Source of the DNA: Berberis thunbergii
Lineage: Eukaryota; Streptophyta; Magnoliopsida; Ranunculales; Berberidaceae
NCBI GenBank assembly: GCA_003290165.1
Contig: QNQO01000592.1
Location: 248,001-312,000, forward strand
DNA: 64,000 nucleotides
Direction: 5' to 3'
Within the stretch, counting starts at the first letter, position 1. The number at the start of each line of letters is the position of its first letter. The translations under genes were made by a program, and so were the position numbers. Below are positions 25,701 through 37,199 of the stretch, piece by piece. The notes under the pieces are model-generated. The model was not told the DNA's origin. It searched no databases and saw nothing but the letters and a program-made list of their open reading frames with translations.

Positions 25701-28700
25701 GCATTGGGCTGCAACATTTGTGGGACATGTACAGTAGAAAGAATAATGCAGTCACTGGCAATTTTTCTAAAGAAATAAAAATTTTCAATTTGCTGAATAG
25801 CTAATTTTGGAAGTTCACGCAATAATGTAAAATCTTTGTAGAAATAAGTTAGACAACACAAAGCAAGCCTATCTACTCAAAATGAAAGGTAGAGCAATAC
25901 ATAACCTGGAATTCTCTGAAGTGTCCTTTTTGATGGATCCATTTTGTATCTCACTGAACCAATCCGGAAAATGCGTTCACCTGACACGAAATGAAAATAC
26001 TTTGAATTAAGTACACAAGCATAGTAAGTCCCATAGAGCAACTAGAACCATGAAAATGAAAGGTAGATTAGCCAGAATACAGTTAAGTTTACGATTTCAT
26101 AAAGTTGGACTCAATAATTTGGCCACATCAGGGTTGTTAATTCCCTACCTGGGCAGATCTTTATACTATGAGATGACTTACGGGAAAATCTACTTTTATT
26201 CTTGGCACTCGTAATTGCACGACCAGCACCCTTGCACTCTCGTTTCTTTTTTTCTACTGCAGCAACAGCTAGTGTAGCTTCCTGTGGAGAAGAATAACCA
26301 GGTAAATTACCTTAATTTTGTAAAAATGGCAGGTCAGGCATACCCCACAATAAAGCATATGATTCAAGAACAGGCTTAAGAAGTACACAAGGTGTGATCA
26401 GAAAACCCTGAGGATCGCCTCAACGTGAGGCATGATGAAAAATCCTCGAGGTTTGTGTTCACTGTGAGACAAATCTTTAATTGTGCAAATACACAATAGG
26501 TACATGCCACATAAGCAAAGATGCAAACTCAGTTTGTTCATCAGATTTGATTTACACTTGGGAAGAAGTTCCATTTCCAAAATAATAAATAACATAACAT
26601 TCATAAATTGTATCGCATTTTCAAAAATTGCCAAGGGATGAGGGGCTGGTGCGTTGCTGACTTTCATATACCAAACACTCTGCCTTGTGTCAAAAGGAGT
26701 AAATCCACATATAGAAGATACAGGGTACACTAAGTTGTGATCAAACTGACCTCATTAGCTTTCTTCGAGCGACTTTCAATAGATTTTGACCATTTTAGAT
26801 GTGACCCGCCAATACTCAGTACTTTGGCTTTTCTCAGAGAAAATCCGCCTGTGGACCTTGTATACACCGTATCCCTCTTACGTGAGAGGAGCAATTTCTT
26901 ACTGAAAGTACAAAATCAAGCTCAGGAACTGGTTAGCAAATTAAGCGGGCAAAGAAACACAAATACAAACACAATGGTCTTGTGCTGGCAGCAAAAACTC
27001 AAAAAAAAAGTCAAGAAATACCTAATAAGTGAGAAAGGACTCCTTCGGGAAACTGATGTTATATTAGACACGGAATTTCTCCAGTGGGCTATTCTTTTCC
27101 AAGGAAAAAGGTGTGGAAAAACCTTCCCTCTGTACAACGGATTTGTCTCTTCATTTTCGTTTTGTGTCCCATTTAGTGTCCATACCATTGAGAACTTCTT
27201 TACTAAAGCTGCAAGGATGAAATTCACATTCAATAACTATTGATAACAAGATTAGAAGTTCACTTGTTATACCCTTCCAGAAGATGTAAAGAATTTCATC
27301 AAGTACCATATGTGGACTTCTTAACAATGATGATCAGAAATTGCAAAGACATGATTAAGAGAAAACATTGGCTAGAAACCTACAATATCAGTAAAATTAC
27401 CAAGGAGTGTGACCATAAGCACGTGAAAATGATTGGTAGAGCTTGTTTTGCAATATTTGTAGATTCTTGTAAGACAGTTCTCACACTGTGGGGCGACCAG
27501 AAATTGGGAGATCTAGAAAATTAGAATGACATGTTACATGACCAAACCAAACCTAAACATCGACTGACACAGTTGGATTTTTTTAGCGGCATGGATTAAC
27601 AAGGAGGATACTAAACAGATGCTGCTTCTTTTTACCTGATCTAGTAAGGAAATTGGATCATAATGCAACTGAAATGGTGTAGCACAACTGAAAAGAGTTT
27701 TCTAGTGCAAATTGATAACTTTCAATGTGCAAGAGGATAATAGTTATAACATTTCTATCTCAAATTCTCAATCACTTTCATTTGTGCTCCAATAATTAGA
27801 CAGAAAATGGAACCTATCATCGTAGAACTCCATTATTTTATATACAATATTCCCATTATTTTATAGACAATATTCCCTTATTTTACACAATATTCCCATA
27901 ACTTCGGCCTATAAATGATGCCTTCATTTGTCAAACTATGTAACAAGCACTCCATTTTCAGGAGTTTGCTTAAACAAACACTGTTTTGCCTCTTGTATGA
28001 TTTTTATTATAAGTCGGGAAATTGCTTGAGGGGATTAGACCAATATGCTTTAACAATTAATTGGTTGAGCTTGGTGGGACAAAATTAATCAGCACTATCT
28101 TGGCTGAATCAACAACAAATTGGCATGTCAACTCACTAATAAATCAGTCAATATCATATAATCCCCATAGCAAATTAATAAAAATATGAAAAAATGGGTA
28201 CCCTCAATTAACCCTGATGGGATGCACACTTTGCATTTGGATCCTTCATGTTAAATCTGCTCTTTTATGTTGAATTTGTAAATTTTTTATAACTTATAAA
28301 GACGCACATAAGTTGACATTTGATAGTTTACTACAATGTATAACAATCTTTATCATTTTGTGCAGTACATATATTGCTTGGAGGGATAGAGAAATTACAT
28401 ACTTAAAAAAATCAATCAATTAATTCTAGTTGATCTCATCTCATTCTTGCACCAATGGATTTGCAGAGGCCCACAACCAAACAATAATGCAGATTTCCAT
28501 CACCAATTGTCCCCTTGTTATTGAAGAACCGGTTGTTCTTCTATTTCCCCACAAAAGATTTCTATTGGCAGAGAGGTGTTCCGTGCCAACTGCCTAGAAG
28601 GGTTTCAATATCACAGAAGCAGGAATGACCCAACCCACCCGCGAACCAGGATACTATGTTGTACCAAATCTCTCTAATCTAATAACAGCGGCAAGATATC

Positions 28701-31700
28701 ACCTTAAGTGCTTCTTGCACGACGATTACTTGCTATATTGGATATTGCAAGTGTCCTGCTTTCATGTCTTTGTTTAGGGCCATTAATGTTATTTGTTGCA
28801 AGTTTTGGCCAAGAGTTTTAAGTTCATTGGTTTCATCTGGAGTAACACATCAGACGTATCACTGTTGAATCATTTGTGTTGCTAAACTTTGTTGGGGAAA
28901 AAACTGGGTATTCTAGGGCAATCGCCTATGCATTTATGCTTTTTTAATTTGGGTAGCTTATTTTCCAAATTTTCCAACTAGGTTTGTGTTTGTTGTGGCT
29001 CCATGCGAAGGTAAGCTTCTTTGTACTCTTTTTTTTTTCCTTTGTCTCTGTCCTCTTTTCAAGCTCCTCACTGGATTTCAATGAAATTCTGTTCTATCGA
29101 TTAAAATAAGAAAATAAAAATATAAAAATAAAAAATAAAAAATAAAATGAATAAAAAATAAAAAGAATAAAAATAAAAATAAAAAATAAAAAACCAAAAA
29201 ACTTTGTAGTTCTATTTAGGGGTGGGCATCCATCCCGCGATCCCGTTCCCGTCCCGATCCCGTCCCGTCCCGATTTTTCCGGGTCTTAATGGGATTGAAT
29301 AATTTCATCCCGATCCCGTCCCGTCCCGATCTAGAATGGGATGGGATGGGATGAAGATTTTCAATCCCGCCAATCCCGTCCCGTCCCGAACTAATTTTTT
29401 AATATTATATTTTTATTTACTTATTTATTTATTTATTTTCCCATTATTTATTAATATTTTCACTGTTATCATCTTTTATTGTGATCATTTTACGAAGATC
29501 CAATAATTCTGCTCGTGCTGCTTCGTATTCTTACTACAATATGTTAAACGGTTTGTTCACAAACAGAAGAGGCATGTGCACATCATCTTCTAACCGAGAA
29601 TTTTGTTAGTTTTTGAAAAGAAAATACCATTGTAATAAATGGACGAATTGCCTGAAAAGACAATGGGAAGAAATAGAAATTGAACCGCAAACTACATAAC
29701 GAGGACACTCAATTTTAAAAGTCTTTCATTCGGAAACCTTTTAGGTAAACTTTTCAGACAAGCCCAGTGTAATGAGGTTCTTGGGTGAAATTCATGCGGG
29801 CACATGTCCGACTATCAATGTCAGCTATAGGGTGTCTATAACTAAAGATTAATAGGTTAAATGAGAGTGTGTTTACCTCACAAGCACTCCTTGGTGGATG
29901 CTACCATTTGACCTTATTCAAGGAGTGTAGCTAGAAAGGAATTAGAGTATGACTAAAACGAAATAGGATAGGCTTAAAAGAGAAAAACATTACTTGTGTA
30001 TCAGCTGATTGCTAGTACTGAGAATTCTCTTTTCAAATGAAGTAAAGCTTTCAAGGCCATATAGGGGAATGTAATAGTATGGTTTTTAAGATCTTTGCAG
30101 GCAACTAAAGAATTGAAAGACAATAAAACAATTCTTTAGTAGGGAAATGTAATAGTAGGGAATGTAATAGTCCAGGCTTCCCGCTGATCCCGTCCCGTCC
30201 CGAACCCGTTTGGGATGGGACGAGGTCGGGATGAGGTTTTTCCCATCCCGTCCCGTCCCGATCCCGTATGAACGGGATGGAATTGGGATGAGCATATCTC
30301 GTCCCATCCCGTCCCGTGCCCACCCCTAGTTCTATTACATTAATTTGTGGTTGGAACATCTACGTTTCTCTGGGTGGCTTATAAGCCTGTTTAACCAACA
30401 ACAATGGAGGTCAAGCAGTTCTTTGGTCAATGTCATGGGAGAACCAGAGATATCTACACAAGATTGAAGGGTTGTAATGTAGAGATATATTGATTTAATT
30501 GGTGGTTTGATGTACCCAATATTTTTTTTTTCAAAGGTAAAATATATATTGCCAAAAAAGTTTGATTATAATGCAAGGCGGCCTTAAAAGCCTTAAGGTG
30601 CCGATATCAACATACATCCAAATGGCAATTAGAGACTTGAAGTAATCCCTTGAAGGATGGATAGATAGTGAGATACCCAACTCTTAATAAAATTCAAATC
30701 TCCATAATGATTGTCTCAATATGATTTGAATTCACTTCAAACTATCCACCTTGGACCCAAGAGAATCTTCTTTCCTAGCCTTGTGTCATTATTCACCATG
30801 GAATGACGCCATCTGTCCTAACTCTTTCTCAAATGCCACCTGGACAGAATTGCCATATGAGCTCTTCTTCTCCCACACATTCTCTGCAACAGACATACCC
30901 TATCATTACCATACACTCCACTGGGATTGGAACGAACTAGAAGCCCCACATTTAAGTTGATCTTTCTATATCCCTTTTTATATTAAGGGGCCTTAGCCAT
31001 GTAACTAAGCATCTCAATCTACTAAATCTATATTGTATTTCTCAATGATAGTCTTGCGCATGAATCACACTACTTTTTGTGGGTGGGTGCAAAAGACATT
31101 TTCAATTTTGAGAGGTATATAATTGAGTTAAAAAAAAAAAATTATCCCCCATTTGACCTCCAATAGGTTTTCATCATTTGATGAAAACGACAAAATAATG
31201 GCATCCTTCACCTAACTCTCTCAGATGAATCTGCTTCTCATAAAACGTGTCTTAACCGTGATAACTAATACTCGCATACAAAGAAAGTCCTACATTCGAG
31301 GTGCCAAAGGGCACATAAGTGAAGTGAAGACAAATTTGAGCCAAGTAACATGTGTACATAATTGTTACTGGGAGAAATATCTCAACCCAAGCTTAAAGGT
31401 TCTTTACATCGATGCATAGGCAGAACTTTAATGGTATATCAAACTATAGGCAGAATTAAATGACAACCAGGCACGAGAGATTGTTAATTTCTTTCTTTCG
31501 GTTTTGCAAAACATTAAAAAAAAATTATATATATATTTTTAAAAAAAGTTTTAATAAATAAAAGCATTGTTTTACTGGTGGTATTTTCCATAGAATTACT
31601 CTCTAAAAAATTAAAAAAAGAGCATTGCACGCAATGAAAACACATTTGGTTGGTCTAGGTATCAGAATGGGATGAAATATCATGTTAACTTTCTGTAATA

Positions 31701-34700
31701 GAAAATATATGTACCCAAGGAGTGAAACAAACCTTTATCCCTTCGCTTGCTTGGGTTCCTGCTGCACTTCATGGAGGAAACCTTTAGATCCCTTTGATTC
31801 TCTGCATTTGAACTGTCATCTGGAACACTGCATGCTTGCATCAAGTAACTTCCCAATGATGGAGAATTCCTAATAAGCTGATTCCTTTTCTTCTTGTAGT
31901 ACTGATCAAAAGATGCAGAAGAACGTAATGGTTGGATATTTTCTGATACGCCAACAGAATAATCACCAACAGTATTGCATGAAGCAACCAATTGATTTGA
32001 TTTGCGTTTCACATAAGTTGTCCCCTTTATTGCGGATGATTTAGGTTTCCCACTGTCTAGCGTGCTTGGGGTTTCTGGCTTGTCACTCACACCATCTTGA
32101 TCAGAAGGCCCAGCATCTTGATTTTCAGGCTTATCACATGCAGGATCAAGAGTTGATTCAGAACAATCTTCTACCAGAGGATCAGCCGATGTCAAAGACG
32201 TGTTGGCTTGAGAAGAACTCATTGCGCCATTTGGTGGACTGGTATTACGAGGCAATGGGGATGTCCTGGACCTTTCAAAACCTGTTCCAGATCCATTTCG
32301 GGGTTCAACACAGTTAAGCTTATCTCCACATACAGCACTTCGCTTAGATTCATCACTAACCATATGACTGAATTGATAACTAGAGGTGCTTCCAACACCA
32401 GATCCACTCGGACTGGCAGTAGGAGCAAACTTTCGGACAAGGCTGTTACCTTTGCGAACGTAGGAAGTGCTCTGAATCTTTCCAAACTTTTTGGTGACTT
32501 CCTCTGAGAAGGGCCTGTACTTAAGCCAGATTCTTGACGAGAGAAAGGAGAAGGGTTATCAATTCGCCTCCAAGTTCGAGGCCCTGTAACACGAGTTACA
32601 GAATCGGGTCCTTTCCCTGAAGCAAAGGATGCTCGGCCAGGTAAAATCTTAGGAACTGGAGTAACCTGAAAAGCCTTCTTCACACTTGCTACTCCAACCT
32701 TTGGCATCAGACCGGATGATGGCTGCCACCCACTTTGTTTTGATGTTAATGACAAATTCTCTGGATTTGAATGATCGTGTACTGTTTGATCCAAGCCCTC
32801 ATTGTTCAATCTATTGCCTTTGCCATCCTTTTTGCTTGGTAACTGGCACTGTGACTGCTCAGAATTCATTATGTGTGCCACTGGAACAGCAAATGAGGAT
32901 CGACAAGGATCTGCGGGTAACATGTCTCTCTGGAATAGAGTCCATTGCTTCTTTATTATGGTTACTAATAGAGGACAGTAAAAGCTTGGTCACTGAGGAA
33001 CTAGGATTAGATACAAGTGGCAAACCATCTTTAACCAACTCACCAGGTGGTCTCTCATCCAAAACTGGATTATAGAGTTCTAAAACCGAATTATTATTTG
33101 ACACTTCATGCATCTGTGAATGTAATCCAATATCTTCCAAATCTTCTTGGCCAAGCATACCATGCTCTCCGGCCTCATATACATCAGTTTCACCTTCTCT
33201 TGTCACTCCACTTTCTAGTTCAATAGTTTCATCCAAGGGATCATACATTGGACTGTCACTCACTGTCATAAATGAACTATCATCTCTCTGGTTATCTTCC
33301 AAACCTAACAGGTACCTGGAATGCAAATCCCGAGAAGTTGAGTCTTCAAACATAGAAATAGGACCTACATATGAGTGCATAGAACTTCTAACAACGCCAT
33401 CATCCAGTCCATCTCTCACCACATCTGTCACAGCAGGTGGTCTTTCCTGTTGCGAGTTCTGTGATGCAGGAACACAATCTAATGGCTGTGAACAGGCATC
33501 ATCCAGATTCCCGATACCAGAAATCATGGGTTTACTTTCGGATTTCTTTTGACCCTCATTGAAGCTTGAAGCAGCATCCATAGTTATATCCATATTATAA
33601 TCTAAAGTGTCTGACTTTGAGGGTTCATCACTCATTTTGGTTGGCTGAGAGCTTGGAGGGGTTATAGAGTTCTGTTTCTCATTGATCTTAGCATATGTTC
33701 CAACAGAATCATCTAAGTAGATGGGAGATGGTCTCACTGCAGTATCCTTGATAAGAGAACCTTCAACTTCTGCTTCTGATTGGGATAGATCCTTGTCAGA
33801 AGTCAAGGAAGCATCCAAACCATGAACCAGGCTATCTGCATTTAACATTCTCTCATGGATGTCATATGGCCTTAAACTTGACAAATCAGGGAAAGGTTTC
33901 GTATTGATCTTATCCATGGCACAAGAATCAATCGCAGAGCTTGAAATTGATCCAACCTTTGATTGTTTCTGAAGTGATAAACTAACCTCATGTAAAAACT
34001 GTGACACATCATCATCTATGGTCTGCATAGCAGAAGTTGTGACTTCATCTACAGATTGCTTTAGAGCCTTGTCCAAACTCAAAGAACCGCCCACACCATC
34101 GGTCTGACCATCTGCATTTGTAAGCTTCTCATGAACTTCTAACACTCTTGAGCTTGATGTACCTGAAACTTTTGTGACCTGTTCCCTTTTCCCAACCTTA
34201 GGTTTGTCGAAAGATTCAAACCCATTCTTTGTAAATGATTCTACCCCTGCGCTCTTCTCCAATGGCACAGTCACCTCAGGTAATGCAACAGCATTTATTG
34301 TCTTAATAACAGAAACTGTACCTTCCTTTTCAGATCTCTCATTGGCATCCGTTACTCTTGAACTTGAATCACCAGAAAAATTGTTCATGAACTTCTTCCT
34401 TCTCTTAGGCTTCTCCTTTTTGATGTTTAATGTGCCAGGAGAACCAACCACAGGGTTAAATTGTGATTGTACAGCTTCACTCTCCCCAGGTGCTACAGTT
34501 TTCCCATTCAAAGACTGGAACCCAACATTGTCTATTGTATGTGCACCAGAAGGTGCAGATTTTTGTTCAAATTGCCTAAGACCTTTGTCAGAACTCAAGG
34601 CAGGATCTGCACAGTGAGCAGAGCCATCTGCATTTATAGGTCTTTCATTGATTGCTCTTGAACTTGGGAAACCTGAAAGACGGTCCATGACACTCTTCTT

Positions 34701-37199
34701 CTTCTTGACCGGAGGTGTGTCAAATGAACTAACCAATGGACAAGGAAGCGATTCTACTACTGCGGCTGCGATATTCTTAACTGGTTCAATCACGCCGTCT
34801 AAAGACTGCAAATGCACACCATCCTTTGTGCCACTACCAGAACTTGGTACTTGCTCTTCAGATTGCCTTATATCTTTGTCAAAATTTGAGCTATCAGCAT
34901 TTACTGGTCTTTGATACATTTCTCTTGAATTTTCGAAGCCTGAAAGACAGCTATGGACCATATCTGCAGAACTATCCACAGGGTTCAGAGGAGATTTCAG
35001 GGCTGCACTATCGTTGCGTGGGGCATTTGCACCATCTAAAGACTGCAAACCAACACCAGCCTTTGTCCCACTGCTAGAAACTGGACCTTCCCCGTCAGAT
35101 TTTCTAGCGCCAATATCAGCACTCAAGTCAGAGTTCTTATCATCAACCACGCTACCTGCATTTAGAGGTTTGGTTATCTTTGCCCCTGACAAATTTGTAG
35201 ATGGGGGCATGCCATTCCTTTTATCAACCTTAGGAATAGAAATCCCATCAGAACAAACCGCCTGCCTTATGGCAGCTCTCTTAACAACTGATGCATCTAG
35301 AGCATTTTGACATGGCTGTGAATAGGCATCGGCCATGGTTCTACTGCTTGCATCTTGAACTTTGTCCTCTGACTTTTTATAAGTTTTTGAGGAACTTAAG
35401 GTTGAATCAGCACCAGTTTTAGAACCATTGTCATTTGCAACTCCCTCTTGAACTTTTGTCACTGGTGCACTTGGGGAACCTGAAACAGACACAACTTTCT
35501 TTTTCACCTTCTTTACTACCTTCTTCTTTATTATATTAGCACATGGCTTATTGGACCCAACCACAGCACTCGAAGGAGATTTTACTACACTTTTTTTTAG
35601 TGGCGCACTTATGCTCTCCCCATCTCCACTGGGCTGAGATTTAACAGAAACCCCAGTTCCAGTATGAGCTGCTTTGGGTTTTGATTGCTCAGGAGGCATA
35701 CTTGTACTCATTGCATTTGGACGGAACTGAGATCCAACAGCAACCCCGGACTGAATTCCAGAAGTAGCTTTGTCTTTTGACTGTGTCAAAACCTTCTCAG
35801 TGCTTGATGAAGCATTCCAATTCTTTTTAGGGGCATTTAACGGTTTCTCCCGGATTGCAGTTACTCGAGGACTTGATACACTTAAGAGTGGAACAATGGC
35901 TTTCCTTTTCTTGCTATTGGGTGTGCTAGCCCTATCACCACTAACCATAGGGTATTGGTTTGAAGAACTCACAATTGTTTTGGCTACCAGAGTATTAGAT
36001 TTAAAAGAAACATCAAGTTCTACAGAGCTAGCTTCCCTAACTTCGGATTGTATAGGATTTGAATACCCCATCGGCCTTTTACCACTAAACTCCCTCTCTT
36101 GTTCTTGCCTCTGTCTGGGAAACAAACGAGACCGCCCTCTACCACCAAAATCTCTAACCTCTTCTTGTCTCTGATCCGAGAATACAATGGGTCCTTGATT
36201 ACTAAACCCACCATCATTCGGATCCTCAAAATACTCATACTCATCATTTTTCCAGTTCCTATAATGATTCTTTCCTAATTGTACCCTATGCAACACACTC
36301 GGCCTCTGCACTTTCTTATGTGGAGACCGAACGAACTTCTCATATTCCTCACTTTCCACTACATCCTTATACTTCCCAATTCTCGCTCTTTTGCCTGAAA
36401 CATTCCTAACCCTATTGTCTCTCACCTCATACTCCCAACCCAAAACCTCATTTTCAATCTCCATTACCGAATTATGCGAAACAGACTGATTACGACCCAA
36501 AGACCCAACCTTCCTTTCATAATCAACTCTCCTTTCATCACTAACAATATGAAAATCACCAGAATCCAATTCAGAATCAATCAATACATTTCTTGGATGG
36601 TTGCTATAATAAACATTTTTACTATTACCACTACTACTGCTGTTACCTCGATACCCTTTCTCCGGAGGAGGCAAGTACAAGTCTTCCACCTCGAACCCTT
36701 CGGGCAATTGAATCACTTCCAGGTCCGAGTGGTCGTCCACATCTTGGAACCTATCCATAGCCACCAATTTACTGCGATTTTGATGGTGATGGAGATGATC
36801 ATGGTGTGGGTGTTCATGTTCTGGGTCAAAAACCACTATGGGGTGGTTTTGTTGGTGAATTTGTCGAGTGGGGTGGTCCCAGACTTCGCGACGAACATGT
36901 TGTTGTTCTTGGTAATACTGGAGGTGGTGGTTGAATTGTTTGGGGCGGTCAGGGAAGCGATTGGGGGTGTGGGGTTTTCTGGGGTTTTGTTGGTAGAGAG
37001 TAGGGTGATGGTGGTGGGGAGGAGGGGGAGGATGGACTGGGGGAAGAGGTGGTGGTGGAGGGAGGCGATGGGGTTGGTGACGGTGGTAGAGATTGCGGTC
37101 GTAGGGGTGTGGGGGAGGGGGTGGTGGAGGAAGGGAGACATAGCCTGGGGGCTGGGGGTGGTGGTGGTGGTGGTGGTGGAAGGGTGATCGAGGTTCCAT
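19731..37199 (-). CDS. SOP1-like CCCH zinc-finger protein, 11 exons, about 2273 residues
   Basis: Predicted exons in transcript order: 37199-33044, 32964-31733, 27208-27022, 26901-26751, 26281-26182, 25980-25906, 22702-22612, 21074-20804, 20718-20676, 20608-20505 and 20141-19731. It resembles Arabidopsis SOP1 (At1g21580, about 2166 residues), a CCCH protein linked to nuclear exosome RNA surveillance; SOP1 was found as a suppressor of pas2. The N-terminus is His/Pro-rich (MEPRSPFHHHH) and most of exon 1 is Ser-rich and unstructured. Conserved blocks follow: PRTWRRID, IQSTSYVRKGNSLVRK, FPHLFPWKRIAHWR, KRDTVYTRST, GFSLRKAKVL, RIFRIGSVRYKMDPSKRTLQ. Five CCCH fingers lie at about residues 2030-2165 (CQFFTRFGKC, CTKFLKGSC, CSYFLQGLC, CEGFLRGYC, CPQFQSTGEC), then a basic RKRKRS segment. 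Start 37199 is chosen because the upstream in-frame part translates an inserted transposon. The frame breaks once in exon 2 (32488-32492), so the gene may be damaged or the sequence may miss one base. Confidence 0.85.
21445..21683. mobile_element. hAT-like MITE in SOP1-like intron
   Basis: A 239-bp element with terminal inverted repeats: the left end starts CGGTGTTCTAAAAAACG and the right end, inverted, starts CAGTGTTCTAAAAAAAGG. It is flanked by TTTTATAC (21437-21444) and TTTTATAT (21684-21691), an 8-bp target duplication with one mismatch, as hAT elements make. The ends carry GC-rich AAGCGGGAGCCTAGGCGG-type subterminal sequence; the middle is AT-rich and non-coding. Confidence 0.8.
23640..25410 (-). 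mobile_element. LINE remnants in SOP1-like intron
   Basis: Read on the minus strand, the 22703-25905 intron contains broken pieces of LINE C-terminal regions. GDKFMV followed by a stop and QDPWI lies near 25365-25403. A zf-RVT-like CNLCEIHQESLHILLSCPLS segment lies near 24690-24750. A second, CFHCGLELWTTGHILLHCSW, lies near 23820-23880 and is followed by a typical hydrophobic LINE tail. At least two fragments are present, both in the same orientation as the host gene. Poly-T (24500-24518) and poly-C (25356-25369) runs mark junction-like points. Confidence 0.65.
27829..27900. repeat. short tandem repeat in SOP1-like intron
   Basis: About three units of ATTCCCATTATTTTATA plus GACAAT-like sequence, 22-27 bp each, in the large intron between exons 2 and 3. 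Confidence 0.7.
29217..30328. mobile_element. non-autonomous hAT element in SOP1-like intron
   Basis: The element starts TAGGGGTGGGCA and ends TGCCCACCCCTA, the classic hAT-type terminal inverted repeat. It is flanked by a perfect 8-bp duplication GTTCTATT (29209-29216 and 30329-30336). Length is 1112 bp. Both ends carry dense ATCCCGTCCCG motifs (29236-29390 and 30185-30320), probably subterminal transposase-binding repeats. No transposase frame was recognised. An A-rich AAAATAAAAAT stretch lies just outside the left end at 29103-29195. Confidence 0.92.
32488..32492 (-). other. frame break in an A run of SOP1-like exon 2
   Basis: On the coding strand CCAAAAAGTTTGG joins two good reading frames. 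Before it the frame reads SQRKSP; after it a different frame reads FGKIQSTSYVRKGNSLVRK, which is conserved. Six A instead of five would restore one frame and make the downstream splice phase fit. Without that base, translation runs on in the wrong frame to about 32219 and all five zinc fingers are lost. Confidence 0.7.
32965..33043 (-). other. putative 79-bp intron of the SOP1-like gene
   Basis: The frame shifts between exon 1 and the following open frame. The simplest splice solution uses the donor CCTG|GTGAGT and an acceptor after TGTCCTCTATTAG, with TATCTAAT as a possible branch site. The intron would be 79 bp and restores phase. The skipped sequence is open in the exon 1 frame, so a one-base indel near 32930 is an alternative. 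Confidence 0.45.

Noticed and set aside
34174..34914. Several plus-strand open frames within SOP1-like exon 1
   Set aside because: The minus frame is continuous for 1554 codons and fits the gene model; the plus frames are its shadow.
36474..37187. 237-codon open frame antisense to SOP1-like exon 1
   Set aside because: Generated by the opposite strand of His/Pro-rich repeats; composition is Val/Gly repeats with no family match.
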